A stretch of 64,000 nucleotides of DNA from Pseudopedobacter sp035496935 (GCA_035496935.1 DATJED010000018.1:1-64000); one strand, 5' to 3'; positions 22,977-33,120 are shown, counted from the first letter of the stretch. Notes: generated from the letters alone by a model not told the origin. Made by a program: numbers and translations.

Positions 22977-25802
22977 TTAAAATTTAACTCGTAAAGAACC
23001 TATAAATTGCCTTGGTAGCGATTCAGTTCCGAATCCAAACCCCCCTACAGATACTCCTCCCTGTTTGTTCGCTCCAGACCCTGTTATCTCTGGGTCAAAA
23101 GTTGAAGAATAAAAATTCAGAGGATTTAAAACAATAACCCCTATTTCTACATTTTTAAATGCATTAGATGTGAACTGTTTTGGCAGATTGTAAGATAAAG
23201 ATATGTTACGTATTTTTAAATAATCTGTTTTTTCCACCCATACCCCTGCAATATCAAAAAAGCTTTCCTCTAAAGAGGCTTCAGGGATTCTGTCGTCTTG
23301 GAGTCCATTAAAATATCTTAGCACTTCATCAACATTCACACCGTAGGCTCCCATCTGGTAATCTCCCGTTATGGATAAATTTAACTTGTTTTTATAAGAA
23401 AAATTCAGTCCCATTGAACCAAAGTGTTTAGGTATTGGGCTACCTAGATCGGCATTAGCTTCAAAACTTTCTAAGGTGCCATCACTAGCAAAAGTTGGTT
23501 TACTTCCCCTTAAGTATCCAATTGCTCTACCCTCTTTTACAAAAGAACCTAAGAAAGTAAACCCTCCGATAGAAAATTCAGGCGCACCTCCGCTTGAGGT
23601 TACTAAGCTTTCAGTTAATAGGTTGTATGATGCATTAAAACTTAAATCGAAATCTTTTTTTGATAAAATATGATATGATGCGGCAAATTCCCATCCTTTG
23701 TTAGAGATTTCCCCAATATTTCTTAACTGATTACTAAGACCATAAGACGGCGTAAAAGGAGCTAAAAATAACGCATCTTCCGTTTTGGTTTGATAATAAG
23801 TTCCAGAAATATTCATTTTACCATTTAAAAGCCCTAAATCTAATCCAGCCTCGTAGGTAGAAGTCGTTTCAGGACGTAAATTTGGGTCTCCTGCCTGCCC
23901 TAAGTTATAAGCTGGCACTCCCAAAAAAGGATTCGAAGTCAATGTTCTATCGTTCGCAAATGCTGTTGGAAATTGTCCGGCCTGCCCATAATTTGCTCTC
24001 AATTTTAACTGAGAAATTACTTTAGAAGGGATGGCGTTTACAAAAAAGCTTTCATCAGATATATTATAAGACAATCCTACTTTTGGAAAAGATTGTAGAC
24101 CGACGTCTTTTCCGAATGCAGAGTTCCCATCAAAACGAAGTCCAAACTCTGCAAAGAGTTTGTTTTTATAGCCTATATTCTCTGCAGCATAAAATCCGTA
24201 ATTAACCAAAACTTGCTCATAATCTTCCGAGGTAGTTGAAGCCGAGTTATTTATAGATCTAGACCCTTCTGTAACGTTAGTTCCATGAAGCGCATTTTGC
24301 TTATCTATATTTCTGAAAACCTGGGCTCCAACGGTAGATATAAAAGAGAAGTCGTTGAGCTCTGCCTTATATTGAGTGTTGAAATCGCCAGTTAAACCAA
24401 GAAAACTTCTATTATATACGTCAATGTACCCTTGGTCGACGGTGCCGGGAGCTTCAAATTCAAGTGCTATTAGATACGCATTAGTTGCAATTTGTTTTTG
24501 TTCACTATTTCTAGAGTCAATACCAAATGTAAATTTAGATGTTAAATCTTTCATTGGAGTAATTGTAAAAGATTGACTTGTTTGAAAACGTCTAACGGTT
24601 TCTAAATTATTTACATTTCTTTGTATAGGAGAAATAACTCTATTTTTAAGACTATCGATTTGGAAGGAAGTAAATTCGCTAAGGTCTCCATAAGCACCTG
24701 TTTCTAAGTTACCAAATGATCCTGCTGATGAATTCGCATTATCATCTCTGCCAAATTGATTTGCAGAAAAGCCGAACGAACCACTGTAAGCTACAATATC
24801 ATTTAACTTTGAGCTTAAATTGGTTCTGAAATTATATCTTTTCTGTGCATTATTTGGTCTGAAACCGTCGTTTTGATATATATTTCCGGAAAAGCTATAA
24901 GTGGTTTTATCCGATCCTCCACTAAGTCCTAAGCGATAGCTTTGAGATAGTCCAGTTTTGAATAATATATCGGCAGTTTCATTATATTTTAAATAATCCT
25001 TAGTTCCTGAAACTGCACCCAGTTGTAATTCAAAATTAATTTCAGGCTTACCGGCAACCCCTTTTTTTGTAAAAATTTGGATCACTCCGTTTGCTGCATC
25101 TGCACCATATAAAGTGGTAGCAGCTCCCCCTTTTATAAATTCAATACTCTCGATGTTTTCAATTGGAATATCAGGAATTGAACTACTTTGTGCACCTCCA
25201 GAATCATACGACAAGTTTGCTTGTGTATTTAAGTTATCGACTCTAACACCATCAACATATATAACGGGTGTAGGCGATGAATTGGCAGAAACTAACCCTC
25301 TAGATCGGATAAGAGAGGTGGTTCCAGGTTGTCCAGATCCCAACCTAATCTGAGCACTAGGTAATTTAGCCTGTAATAACTGATCTAATTGTACTATAGG
25401 AGTAGAGGCTATTTCTTCTGAAGTAATCTTATCTACAGTTGTTGATAGTCTTTTTTTCTCAATTCCAATACCTTGCCCTGTTACAACTACTTCGCTCAAT
25501 TGTTTAGCATCATTAGCCAATGCAACATTAAAAACACTCCGTGTTCCAATCTGCAAGGTTTGACTCGCAAAGCCGATATAAGAAATTTCTAAGCTTTTGG
25601 CATTTGCAGGAACAGAAATTGCGAAATTACCGTTTGCATCTGTCTGAGTTCCTTGATTTGTTCCAATTACTTTAACCGAAACGCCAGGTAATGGTAGGCC
25701 GTCTTCAGCGGCGGTTACCTTTCCTGTTATCCGCCTGTCTTGGGCTAGCACACTAGATGCTATTAGCAACAAGACGAATAAACTTTGTACAAGTTTTTTC
25801 AT
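22977..25802 (-). CDS. SusC/RagA TonB-linked outer membrane transporter
   Basis: 941 residues. Order: signal peptide (MKKLVQSLFVLLLIASSVLA), a carboxypeptidase-regulatory-like domain (about 22-100, ITGKVTAAEDGLPLPGVSVKV), TonB box region (LSEVVVTGQGI), plug domain (about 115-235, IESIEFIKGGAATTLYGADAANGVIQIFTKKG) and a beta-barrel ending in FIGSLRVKF. It imports nutrients through the outer membrane with TonB energy, paired with the SusD lipoprotein that follows. The family length is usually about 1000 residues. It is preceded by 540 bases of very AT-rich DNA. Confidence 0.95.
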   Translation of the reverse strand: MKKLVQSLFVLLLIASSVLAQDRRITGKVTAAEDGLPLPGVSVKVIGTNQGTQTDANGNFAISVPANAKSLEISYIGFASQTLQIGTRSVFNVALANDAKQLSEVVVTGQGIGIEKKRLSTTVDKITSEEIASTPIVQLDQLLQAKLPSAQIRLGSGQPGTTSLIRSRGLVSANSSPTPVIYVDGVRVDNLNTQANLSYDSGGAQSSSIPDIPIENIESIEFIKGGAATTLYGADAANGVIQIFTKKGVAGKPEINFELQLGAVSGTKDYLKYNETADILFKTGLSQSYRLGLSGGSDKTTYSFSGNIYQNDGFRPNNAQKRYNFRTNLSSKLNDIVAYSGSFGFSANQFGRDDNANSSAGSFGNLETGAYGDLSEFTSFQIDSLKNRVISPIQRNVNNLETVRRFQTSQSFTITPMKDLTSKFTFGIDSRNSEQKQIATNAYLIALEFEAPGTVDQGYIDVYNRSFLGLTGDFNTQYKAELNDFSFISTVGAQVFRNIDKQNALHGTNVTEGSRSINNSASTTSEDYEQVLVNYGFYAAENIGYKNKLFAEFGLRFDGNSAFGKDVGLQSFPKVGLSYNISDESFFVNAIPSKVISQLKLRANYGQAGQFPTAFANDRTLTSNPFLGVPAYNLGQAGDPNLRPETTSTYEAGLDLGLLNGKMNISGTYYQTKTEDALFLAPFTPSYGLSNQLRNIGEISNKGWEFAASYHILSKKDFDLSFNASYNLLTESLVTSSGGAPEFSIGGFTFLGSFVKEGRAIGYLRGSKPTFASDGTLESFEANADLGSPIPKHFGSMGLNFSYKNKLNLSITGDYQMGAYGVNVDEVLRYFNGLQDDRIPEASLEESFFDIAGVWVEKTDYLKIRNISLSYNLPKQFTSNAFKNVEIGVIVLNPLNFYSSTFDPEITGSGANKQGGVSVGGFGFGTESLPRQFIGSLRVKF

Positions 25803-26344
25803 ACAATTAAAAAATAAAGTTTTTAGTAATAAGTGTTAATTAAATTAAATATACCAAGTCCTTAAGGTTAAAAACAAATAAATATTTAACATTTTTTAAC
25901 AAATTATCTTAAAATGCTGATTATCATTGTATTAAAAAATTAGTAATAAATTGCCTTTTTTATATCATTTTTGTTACAAAAAACCAATCTTATTTTGTCA
26001 TAAATGCAACATAATGGCCTTTTTGTTATATAAATTTTATTTTTAATAAATTTATTATGCTAACATAGTAATTTTTTGCCCCTATATTTAATTTGTTTGT
26101 TACATCGAAAAAATCTTGCTGATTTTACGATTGAGGAATGCATCCTTGCGATTTAAATCGTTGAAAATGATATTCCAGATTATCTTAAAGTTGATTCAAA
26201 TTTGTTCATTAGATTATTTTCTCACTTCAGCTTATCTCATTTAAAAGATTCCCGAGATACATTTTTTTAGTTTGCAAAAAGGAATTTTTAAAATATTAGT
26301 ACTATGTATTGCATATTACCAAATAATACATATATCTTTGCCAT
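25803..26344. other. Long AT-rich divergent intergenic region
   Basis: About 540 bases between susC (minus) and the PadR gene (plus). It is AT-rich with many T and A runs and no open frame. The only promoter-like element found is that of padR at 26309-26340. I see no exact CAAAnnTA match for a susC promoter and no known riboswitch. Confidence 0.5.
26309..26340 (+). promoter_or_regulatory. Bacteroidota-type promoter of padR-pspC
   Basis: TTG at 26309-26311 and TATCTTTG at 26333-26340, with 21 bases between them, match -33 and -7 (TAnnTTTG). The ATG lies 4 bases after the -7 box, so the leader would be very short or absent. Confidence 0.55.
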
Positions 26345-26710
26345 ATGTTAGCAGACAATACGCAAACCCAGATGAGGAAAGGTATCCTCGAATACTGCAT
26401 TCTCTCCATTATATCTCGTGGAGAAATTTATGCCTCGGACATTATTGAAGAATTAAAAGATGCCCGGCTATTAATTGTGGAGGGTACCTTGTATCCGCTC
26501 CTTACCCGGTTGAAAAATAACGGATTGCTGGTTTATAACTGGCAAGAGTCTACCTCGGGGCCACCCCGAAAATATTATGAACTTTCTGAAAGCGGGAGAG
26601 AAGTGCTTTTAAAACTCGATCAAACTTGGGAGGATTTAGCATACGCGGTGCAAAATAGCATCGGCAAAAGAGATTTATCACAAAATAAAAAAGGCAAAAG
26701 TCATGAATAA
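26345..26710 (+). CDS. PadR family transcriptional regulator
   Basis: 121 residues. The winged-helix PadR fold is shown by MRKGILEYCILSIISRGEIYASDIIEEL, EGTLYPLLTRLKNNGLLVY and GPPRKYYELSESGREVL. It overlaps the downstream PspC gene by 8 bases, a pairing that is common in Bacteroidota. It probably represses its own operon; family members respond to phenolic acids, drugs or membrane stress. The ligand is unknown. Confidence 0.93.
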   Translation: MLADNTQTQMRKGILEYCILSIISRGEIYASDIIEELKDARLLIVEGTLYPLLTRLKNNGLLVYNWQESTSGPPRKYYELSESGREVLLKLDQTWEDLAYAVQNSIGKRDLSQNKKGKSHE

Positions 26711-28349
26711 AACAATTATCATAAATATATCCGGCGTTATTTTTCATATAGAAGAAGACGCGTATCAGCTTTTAAAAAGCTACATGGACGACATAAAAAG
26801 GCATTTTGGGAGCTATAAAGACAATTTTGAGATTGTGAGCGATATTGAAAGTCGGATTGCAGAGATGCTATCGGAACTGTTGCTAACTGAAAATAAGCAG
26901 GTAATTGTTGTTGCGGATGTAAACAATGTGACACAGCGGATGGGAAAACCTGCTGATTTTGAAACAGGGGAGGAAGAAGATTATGATTTGAGCGGAAATA
27001 GCGAAACGCCACTCCCGAGAAAGTTATTTAGAGATGCCGAAGATAGGTTTATAGGCGGTGTTTGCGCCGGAATTGCACATTATTTTGATATTGATGCAAA
27101 ATGGGTTCGCATAGCTTTCATTTTGATGTTTATTTTTTACGGTTTCGGGCTTTTAACTTATGCTTTGCTTTGGATTGTGATGCCAAAAGCCAAAACCAGA
27201 ACTGAAAAAATGGAAATGAAAGGCGAAAAAATAAATTTACAGGCTTTCCAAAAAAATATCGAAGAAGAACTTAATGCAGTAAAATCAAATTTTAAAAATG
27301 TAAGGGAGAACGTACCTGCGCTTCATAAACTGGGTTCTTTTATCAGAGATGTTTTTGAAGGTTTGTTTAATTTTTTAGGTAACTCCGGCAAAATGGTCTT
27401 TAAATTTATTGGCATTTGTTTAATGGTATTTATCGGAATTTTACTAACTGTAGCTTTCGTCTTCTTGATGGTATTTTTAGGCTATGCCGGCAATACAGAT
27501 ATTGCTACGATATTTCCGTTAAACATCATTAACGAGCCATTGCGTCCAATTTTGTTTATCTGCTCTTTTTTGGTAATCGTAGTGCCGCTGTTAGCTTTAC
27601 TTTTTCTTTTGCTACGCCTGGTTTTTAATAGCAAAACAATTTCCAGGAGTGTTAGTTTCGGCTTAGCTACATTGTGGATTTTAGCGGTAGCGGTTGGTGT
27701 TTTTTGTATAGCGAAAAATGCGACCGAATTTAAAGAGGAGGCAAGTTATAGTGAATCTTTAACCCTAAAAGCTAACTCGGCAAATACTTATATATTAAAG
27801 CTAGGTGACGAAAGAACCGTACAGGAAAATATTTCTGGCGATGGCTTGGGCGCAAAAGTGATCACAATAGCCGGTAGCGATAGAGATTTTGACACGCCAA
27901 ACAATTTAGATTTTGAACTTAAAATAAGCGAAGGAGATTTTCCTATTCTATCTAAAACTTATGCTGCCCGCGGAAGCAATTTCAATCAGGCTTTAAAAAA
28001 TGCGCATCAAATAGATTATTACTATCATCAAAAAGATTCGATACTCACTTTCGACTACCGTTTTGGTTTAAAAGGAGCAAGTTTGTGGCGCAGTCAAAAA
28101 GTTGATATTAAGCTGCAAATCCCTATCAATAGCACATTATTGATTGAAAAACGAATGGCAAATCGCCTTTTTAGGTACGAGCTGGATAATTGTATCGATG
28201 AAGAAGCTAGCGATGATTCTTTGATTCCTGTAAAGGTGACGAAAAATGGATTTTCGTGTAACAAAACGCTGGAAGCAATTGAAAAACAAAAGAAATATAA
28301 TACAGAACACGAGATTGAGGAAGAAGTTAGCGATACTGTGTTATTTTAA
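26703..28349 (+). CDS. PspC domain membrane protein
   Basis: 548 residues. The first 100 residues are soluble with a charged start. A PspC domain (about 102-160, PRKLFRDAEDRFIGGVCAGIAHYF followed by two helices) is next. Three more hydrophobic segments lie at about 230-260, 280-310 and 318-340. The rest (about 345-548) is probably outside the membrane. PspC proteins take part in envelope-stress responses. It is translationally coupled to PadR upstream. Its exact role here is unknown. Confidence 0.88.
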   Translation: MNKTIIINISGVIFHIEEDAYQLLKSYMDDIKRHFGSYKDNFEIVSDIESRIAEMLSELLLTENKQVIVVADVNNVTQRMGKPADFETGEEEDYDLSGNSETPLPRKLFRDAEDRFIGGVCAGIAHYFDIDAKWVRIAFILMFIFYGFGLLTYALLWIVMPKAKTRTEKMEMKGEKINLQAFQKNIEEELNAVKSNFKNVRENVPALHKLGSFIRDVFEGLFNFLGNSGKMVFKFIGICLMVFIGILLTVAFVFLMVFLGYAGNTDIATIFPLNIINEPLRPILFICSFLVIVVPLLALLFLLLRLVFNSKTISRSVSFGLATLWILAVAVGVFCIAKNATEFKEEASYSESLTLKANSANTYILKLGDERTVQENISGDGLGAKVITIAGSDRDFDTPNNLDFELKISEGDFPILSKTYAARGSNFNQALKNAHQIDYYYHQKDSILTFDYRFGLKGASLWRSQKVDIKLQIPINSTLLIEKRMANRLFRYELDNCIDEEASDDSLIPVKVTKNGFSCNKTLEAIEKQKKYNTEHEIEEEVSDTVLF

Positions 28350-28380
28350 TGAATCGTTAAATTAGATATGTAGGAAATGA

Positions 28381-28410
28381 AAAGAGCAAGTCTTAAGACT
28401 TGCTCTTTTT
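28381..28410. terminator. Bidirectional terminator
   Basis: Bases 28381-28408 form a perfect 28-base palindrome (centre at AAGACTT) with A on one side and T on the other. It lies between the convergent PspC and carB genes. Confidence 0.9.
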
Positions 28411-28451
28411 TATTTTAGTAGAATCCCGAAGGTTTTTGATCTTCGGAGATC

Positions 28452-31268
28452 TTACTTACTCAAATACATCGATTTCTCTCTGGATAGTTGAATAAAATAT
28501 GGGTCTTCTAAATCTTTAATGAAACGGATGGCTTCACCGGTTGATTTCATCTCTGGACCCAATTCTTTCTGAATCTCAGGGAATTTATTGTAGGAGAAAA
28601 CAGGTTCTTTAATTGCGTAACCTTCCAGCTTCCTAACAATGTTAAAGTCTTTCAACTTTTTAGTGCCTAACATTATTTTTGTGGCAATGTTGATGTAAGG
28701 AACACCGTACGCTTTGGCGATAAAAGGAACAGTACGTGATGCCCTTGGGTTTGCCTCAATTACGTAAACAATCTCGTTTTTAATCGCAAATTGCATGTTC
28801 ATTAAACCGCTAATGTTTAAAGCTTTCGCAATTTTAGCGGTATATTCTTCCATTTTTTGGACAACTGCAGCGGATAGACTAAAGGTTGGCAACACGGCGC
28901 TCGAATCTCCAGAATGGATTCCGGCAGGCTCGATATGTTCCATTAAACCGATGATATGCACATCCTCACCATCAAAAATACAGTCAGATTCTGCTTCCTC
29001 GGCCCTATCTAAGAAATGGTCAATCAGCACACGGTTTCCAGGTAAATCGCCCAAAAGTTTTACCACCGCTTTCTCTAAATCCTCGTCGTTAATTACAATG
29101 CTCATCCCTTGGCCACCTAATACGTATGACGGACGAACCAAAACCGGATAACCAACTTCGTTAGCTACTACAATTGCTTCCTCAGCACTTTCGGCAACGC
29201 CGTATTTAGGGTAAGGAATATCTAAATCTTTTAACAAATCAGAGAAACTTCCACGGTCTTCGGCAATATCCATATTCTCGAAACTAGTTCCGATAATTTT
29301 GATGCCGTTTTGGTGAAGTTTTTCAGCCATTTTTAAAGCTGTTTGACCACCTAGCTGAACAATTACACCTTCTGGTTGCTCTAAATCGATAATCTCCCGT
29401 ACATGCTCCCAAAAAACAGGCTCAAAATATAATTTATCTGCCATGTTAAAATCGGTAGAAACCGTTTCGGGGTTACAGTTAACCATGATGGATTCGTAAC
29501 CTTCTTCATGTGCGGCAATTAAACCGTGTACACAAGAATAATCAAACTCAATTCCTTGTCCAATTCTGTTGGGGCCCGAGCCTAAAACAATTACTTTCTT
29601 TTTATCAGATGGTTTTGATTCGTTTTCGCCTTCGTAAGTGGAATAGAAATATGGCGTTTGTGCCGGAAATTCCGCCGCACAGGTATCCACCATTTTATAA
29701 ACACGTTTGATGCCCAACTCTTTTCTTCTGTCGTAAACATCATCTTCTGTTACATTACCTAAAATCCAGGCAATCTGCACATCAGAAAAACCTTTTTGCT
29801 TAATGGTATAGAAGAAATCTTTAGGGATATTGTTCAAAGAATAGCGTTTAAGCTCCTGTTCCAAAGTAGCCAGTTCTTGAATTTGGTTTAAAAACCAGCG
29901 GTCAATTTTGGTTACTTTACGGATAGATTCTACCGGAACGCCCATACGCATCGCATCTTTTATAGCGAAAAGTCGATCCCAACTTGGGTGCTCAAGCTTG
30001 TACATGATGTCTTCGATGTTGCGGTTTTGCTTTCCGTCTGAACCTAAACCTGCCCGGCCAATTTCTAAAGACTGACAAGCCTTTTGTAAAGCTTCGATAA
30101 ATGAACGGCCAATTCCCATTACCTCGCCTACGGATTTCATCTGTAAACCAAGCTCTTTATTTGCGCCTTTAAATTTATCGAAATTCCAACGAGGAATTTT
30201 TACGATCACATAATCTAAAGTAGGTTCAAAGTATGCTGAGGTTGTTTTTGTGATTTGATTTTCAAGTTCGTCCAAGTTGTAACCGATAGCCAATTTGGCG
30301 GCGATTTTTGCAATTGGATAGCCTGTTGCTTTTGATGCCAAAGCCGAAGAACGAGAAACACGCGGGTTAATCTCAATGGCAATGATGCTTTCGTCAGCAG
30401 GGTTTACCGAGAACTGTACGTTACAGCCTCCAGCAAAATTACCGATGGCCCGCATCATTTTGATGGCCTGGTTACGCATTTCCTGATAGCAACGGTCAGA
30501 TAATGTCATTGCCGGTGCTACGGTGATGGAATCTCCGGTGTGGATACCCATCGGGTCAAAGTTTTCTATGGAGCAGATGATGATGACGTTGTCTTTATTA
30601 TCACGCAACAGCTCTAACTCATATTCTTTCCAGCCTAAAACCGCTTGTTCAACCAAAACCTCGTGAGTGGGCGAAGCTTGCAATCCGTGAGAAAGTGCGG
30701 CGTCAAAATCTTCTTTTTTATGTACGAAACCGCCTCCGTAACCTCCTAAAGTGTAGGACGGGCGAATCACCAAAGGAAAACCAATTTCTTGTGCGGCTTC
30801 TTTACCTTCTAAAAATGAGTTTGCAATTTTAGATTTGGCAACCCCGATACCTATGTCAACCATTAACTGGCGAAAAGCCTCACGGTTTTCTGTTTTTTCA
30901 ATTGCAGCAGTATCAACACCGATGATCTGTACACCGTATTTTTCCCAAATACCGCGTTCTTCTGCTTCAATAGCTAAGTTTAAAGCGGTTTGTCCGCCCA
31001 TGGTTGGCAATACTGCATCAATGTGGCGTTCTTGTAAAATCTCTTCTAAAGACGCAACAGTTAAAGGTTTTAAATAAACGTGGTCTGCAATTACCTCATC
31101 TGTCATGATGGTTGCAGGATTGGAATTGATAATGGATACCTCAATCCCCTCGTCTTTCAAAGATAAGGAAGCTTGAGAACCGGCATAATCAAATTCACAG
31201 GCCTGACCAATGATAATAGGTCCTGAACCGATGATTAAAACTGATTTAATGGAGTTATTTTTTGGCAT
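28452..31268 (-). CDS. carB: Carbamoyl-phosphate synthase large subunit, short form
   Basis: 938 residues. It contains two ATP-grasp halves, about 1-400 (RPSYTLGGYGGGFV) and about 550-930 (RPSYVLGGQGMSIV), joined by the oligomerisation region. Both halves have the SGP.I.GQ / GSGPNRIGQGIEF pattern. The protein ends after GPEMKSTGEAIRFIKDLEDPYF, so the C-terminal allosteric (MGS-like) domain of E. coli CarB (1073 residues) is missing. It makes carbamoyl phosphate for pyrimidine and arginine synthesis. The gene stands alone after a terminator; carA is not in the window. Confidence 0.93.
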   Translation of the reverse strand: MPKNNSIKSVLIIGSGPIIIGQACEFDYAGSQASLSLKDEGIEVSIINSNPATIMTDEVIADHVYLKPLTVASLEEILQERHIDAVLPTMGGQTALNLAIEAEERGIWEKYGVQIIGVDTAAIEKTENREAFRQLMVDIGIGVAKSKIANSFLEGKEAAQEIGFPLVIRPSYTLGGYGGGFVHKKEDFDAALSHGLQASPTHEVLVEQAVLGWKEYELELLRDNKDNVIIICSIENFDPMGIHTGDSITVAPAMTLSDRCYQEMRNQAIKMMRAIGNFAGGCNVQFSVNPADESIIAIEINPRVSRSSALASKATGYPIAKIAAKLAIGYNLDELENQITKTTSAYFEPTLDYVIVKIPRWNFDKFKGANKELGLQMKSVGEVMGIGRSFIEALQKACQSLEIGRAGLGSDGKQNRNIEDIMYKLEHPSWDRLFAIKDAMRMGVPVESIRKVTKIDRWFLNQIQELATLEQELKRYSLNNIPKDFFYTIKQKGFSDVQIAWILGNVTEDDVYDRRKELGIKRVYKMVDTCAAEFPAQTPYFYSTYEGENESKPSDKKKVIVLGSGPNRIGQGIEFDYSCVHGLIAAHEEGYESIMVNCNPETVSTDFNMADKLYFEPVFWEHVREIIDLEQPEGVIVQLGGQTALKMAEKLHQNGIKIIGTSFENMDIAEDRGSFSDLLKDLDIPYPKYGVAESAEEAIVVANEVGYPVLVRPSYVLGGQGMSIVINDEDLEKAVVKLLGDLPGNRVLIDHFLDRAEEAESDCIFDGEDVHIIGLMEHIEPAGIHSGDSSAVLPTFSLSAAVVQKMEEYTAKIAKALNISGLMNMQFAIKNEIVYVIEANPRASRTVPFIAKAYGVPYINIATKIMLGTKKLKDFNIVRKLEGYAIKEPVFSYNKFPEIQKELGPEMKSTGEAIRFIKDLEDPYFIQLSREKSMYLSK

Positions 31269-31308
31269 GGCGTAATTTTAAGGGGATTTTACGCTTTGTG
31301 ATAAAACA

Positions 31309-31332
31309 AAAATCCCGACTTGTTTGTCGGGA
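31309..31332 (-). terminator. Terminator after the TonB-like gene
   Basis: ATCCCGAC (31309-31316) and GTCGGGAT (31324-31332 region) form a hairpin. On the minus strand TTTTTGTTTT follows, so it ends transcription of 31416-32441 before carB. Confidence 0.8.
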
Positions 31333-31415
31333 TGCAAAGATAGGGATTGAAAAGTTTTTTTTGGTATCTTTTTTAGAATTTATTGTTTTTCAGGACTGCG
31401 GTTAATGTAAGCCTA

Positions 31416-32441
31416 TCAGCGTGTACCGAATGGCTTTCTTGTTGAAGAGGGAGTAGTTGATTTGTTATTTTGTAGCTGAAAGAAAATAGGAACTGTATAA
31501 CTTACTCTAACAGCTCTTCCACGTTGTACGCCTGGACTCCATTTTGGAGAAAGATTAATTACCCTTAAAGCTTCTTCATCACATCCACCGCCTACACCTC
31601 TTATTACTTTAGCTTCCGTTAAACTGCCGTCTTTTTCTATAACAAATTGTAAAAATACCTTCCCTTGGATATTGTTATCTCGGGCTTCGGGTGGGTAACG
31701 TAAATTCTGTGATAAAAATTTACCAAAAGCTTGGATGCCTCCTTTAAACGTGGGCATAGTTTCAAGCTTATCATATGTTAAAACTTTTCCGGCTGCATCG
31801 ATAGTCCTGCCTTTTATATATTGACCTGCATCGTATTCGTCAAAATAAGTTTCATTCCGTGTAACATTTATGGTTTTCCAATCTTTATCCTTTTTTCCGT
31901 TTAAATAGAAACCTTCAACTAAATCGCCGTTATCTGCAATTAATTTAAAATTACCAGTTCCATTTTCATCTAAAAAAGCTTTTCCTAACGAATCGTTAAG
32001 TTCTAACACGGTTTCGTTGTACTTCCCTTTTTCAAGGATTATATTAGTCCGTTTCTTTAACTGTTTGTTAGCATAATAGTAGGTGGAAACTCCGTTTAAT
32101 GAGCCTTTAACGTAAAGTTCTTCAGCGGCTTTATTACCGCTTTTATAATAGCTAATTACATTGCCATTAAATTTTGGCGCAAAATCATTTGTCAAAGAAT
32201 TTCCAATGCGCTTTATGTTTTTGTTTAGATAGTATTCATTAACATCGTATAAGTTTTCATTGTTTTTACTGAGCGCTACAGTGCGGATGTAATTAGCGCT
32301 ATCAATATTATTGACCCTTTTTCCGTAAGATGCGGTGGGCGATTCGTCGCCTTTAATATAGAAAGTTTTAACGGAAGTTTTTTCCTGCGCTTGGCAAAAA
32401 ACTGCGCTTATAAGTAGTGCAAAAATTACTGGAAATCTCAT
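31416..32441 (-). CDS. TonB C-terminal domain protein with MORN-like repeats
   Basis: 341 residues. A signal peptide (MRFPVIFALLISAVFCQA) is followed by several YYxNxxxKxx/G-type repeats (about 60-210) of the kind found in YwqK/MORN-like toxin-associated proteins. A TonB C-terminal domain (about 225-325, NIQGKVFLQFVIEKDGSLTE, EEALRVINLSPKWSPG) ends the protein. It lacks a membrane anchor and proline-rich spacer, so it may bind TonB-dependent receptors without acting as a normal energy transducer. A terminator at 31309 separates it from carB. Confidence 0.85.
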   Translation of the reverse strand: MRFPVIFALLISAVFCQAQEKTSVKTFYIKGDESPTASYGKRVNNIDSANYIRTVALSKNNENLYDVNEYYLNKNIKRIGNSLTNDFAPKFNGNVISYYKSGNKAAEELYVKGSLNGVSTYYYANKQLKKRTNIILEKGKYNETVLELNDSLGKAFLDENGTGNFKLIADNGDLVEGFYLNGKKDKDWKTINVTRNETYFDEYDAGQYIKGRTIDAAGKVLTYDKLETMPTFKGGIQAFGKFLSQNLRYPPEARDNNIQGKVFLQFVIEKDGSLTEAKVIRGVGGGCDEEALRVINLSPKWSPGVQRGRAVRVSYTVPIFFQLQNNKSTTPSSTRKPFGTR

Positions 32442-32516
32442 GGTTTGGGTTTAATAAGTCAATAATAGAAAATATTTGGAATAATCTTTGCCCAATTGCT
32501 TAAAAAACAAGCTATC

Positions 32517-33041
32517 ATGAAAAAGCACATTATTGGATTATTATTTATAGTGGCAACTGTAAGCAGTTGTGCAACGTTACAATCCATCGTTAAATCAACT
32601 TTTCCTTATACGGCAACTTTAATTATTCCGGCAAATCAAAGCACCGGGACAAATTATTCGGCAACAAGTTCGGCGAGTAGTTTTGATCAGATTTTTACAG
32701 GTTCAAATTCCAATACCGATCAAATTAGCCAAGTGAGGATCAATTCAGCAAAAATCGAGTCTGTAAATCCATCAAATCAGAAACTAGGCGTTTTTAAATC
32801 TATTAAAGTTTACCTTTTAAACGGAAGCAATGAGGTAATGGTGGCATCACGCAATGATATTGCCTCAACAGTTGGAAACAGCTTGGTGCTGGACATCGAC
32901 AACAGCCAATTTTTAGATAGTTATTTAAAAAGCGGGACGGTGAGAGTGCGTGTTGATTACGTTTTACAGAATAATTTAAGCGTAGATTTAAGCATAAAAG
33001 CCAGCTTAGGATTTAACACTACCCCTACAACTACTAATTAG
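32517..33041 (+). CDS. Hypothetical lipoprotein
   Basis: 174 residues. MKKHIIGLLFIVATVSSC is a lipobox signal with Cys18. The mature part is Ser/Thr/Asn-rich and beta-rich (YTATLIIPANQSTGTNYSAT; VRVRVDYVLQNNLSVDLSIKASLGF). No known domain is recognised. The start at ATG 32517 was chosen over 32496, because the first seven residues of the longer form precede the signal. A terminator follows at 33061. It stands alone between divergent genes. Confidence 0.7.
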   Translation: MKKHIIGLLFIVATVSSCATLQSIVKSTFPYTATLIIPANQSTGTNYSATSSASSFDQIFTGSNSNTDQISQVRINSAKIESVNPSNQKLGVFKSIKVYLLNGSNEVMVASRNDIASTVGNSLVLDIDNSQFLDSYLKSGTVRVRVDYVLQNNLSVDLSIKASLGFNTTPTTTN

Positions 33042-33060
33042 CGAAGCATATATTTCAACA

Positions 33061-33093
33061 AAATCTTATTCTGATTCTTTCGGGATAAGATTT
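33061..33093 (+). terminator. Intrinsic terminator
   Basis: AAATCTTAT (33061-33069) and ATAAGATTT (33085-33093) pair around a 15-base loop, followed by TTTTG. Confidence 0.75.
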
Positions 33094-33120
33094 TTTGTTT
33101 TAGGGCTGTAGCAAACCTTC

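Noticed and set aside
25803..26344. A riboswitch or small RNA in the AT-rich gap upstream of susC
   Set aside because: No conserved riboswitch core or strong hairpin could be recognised.
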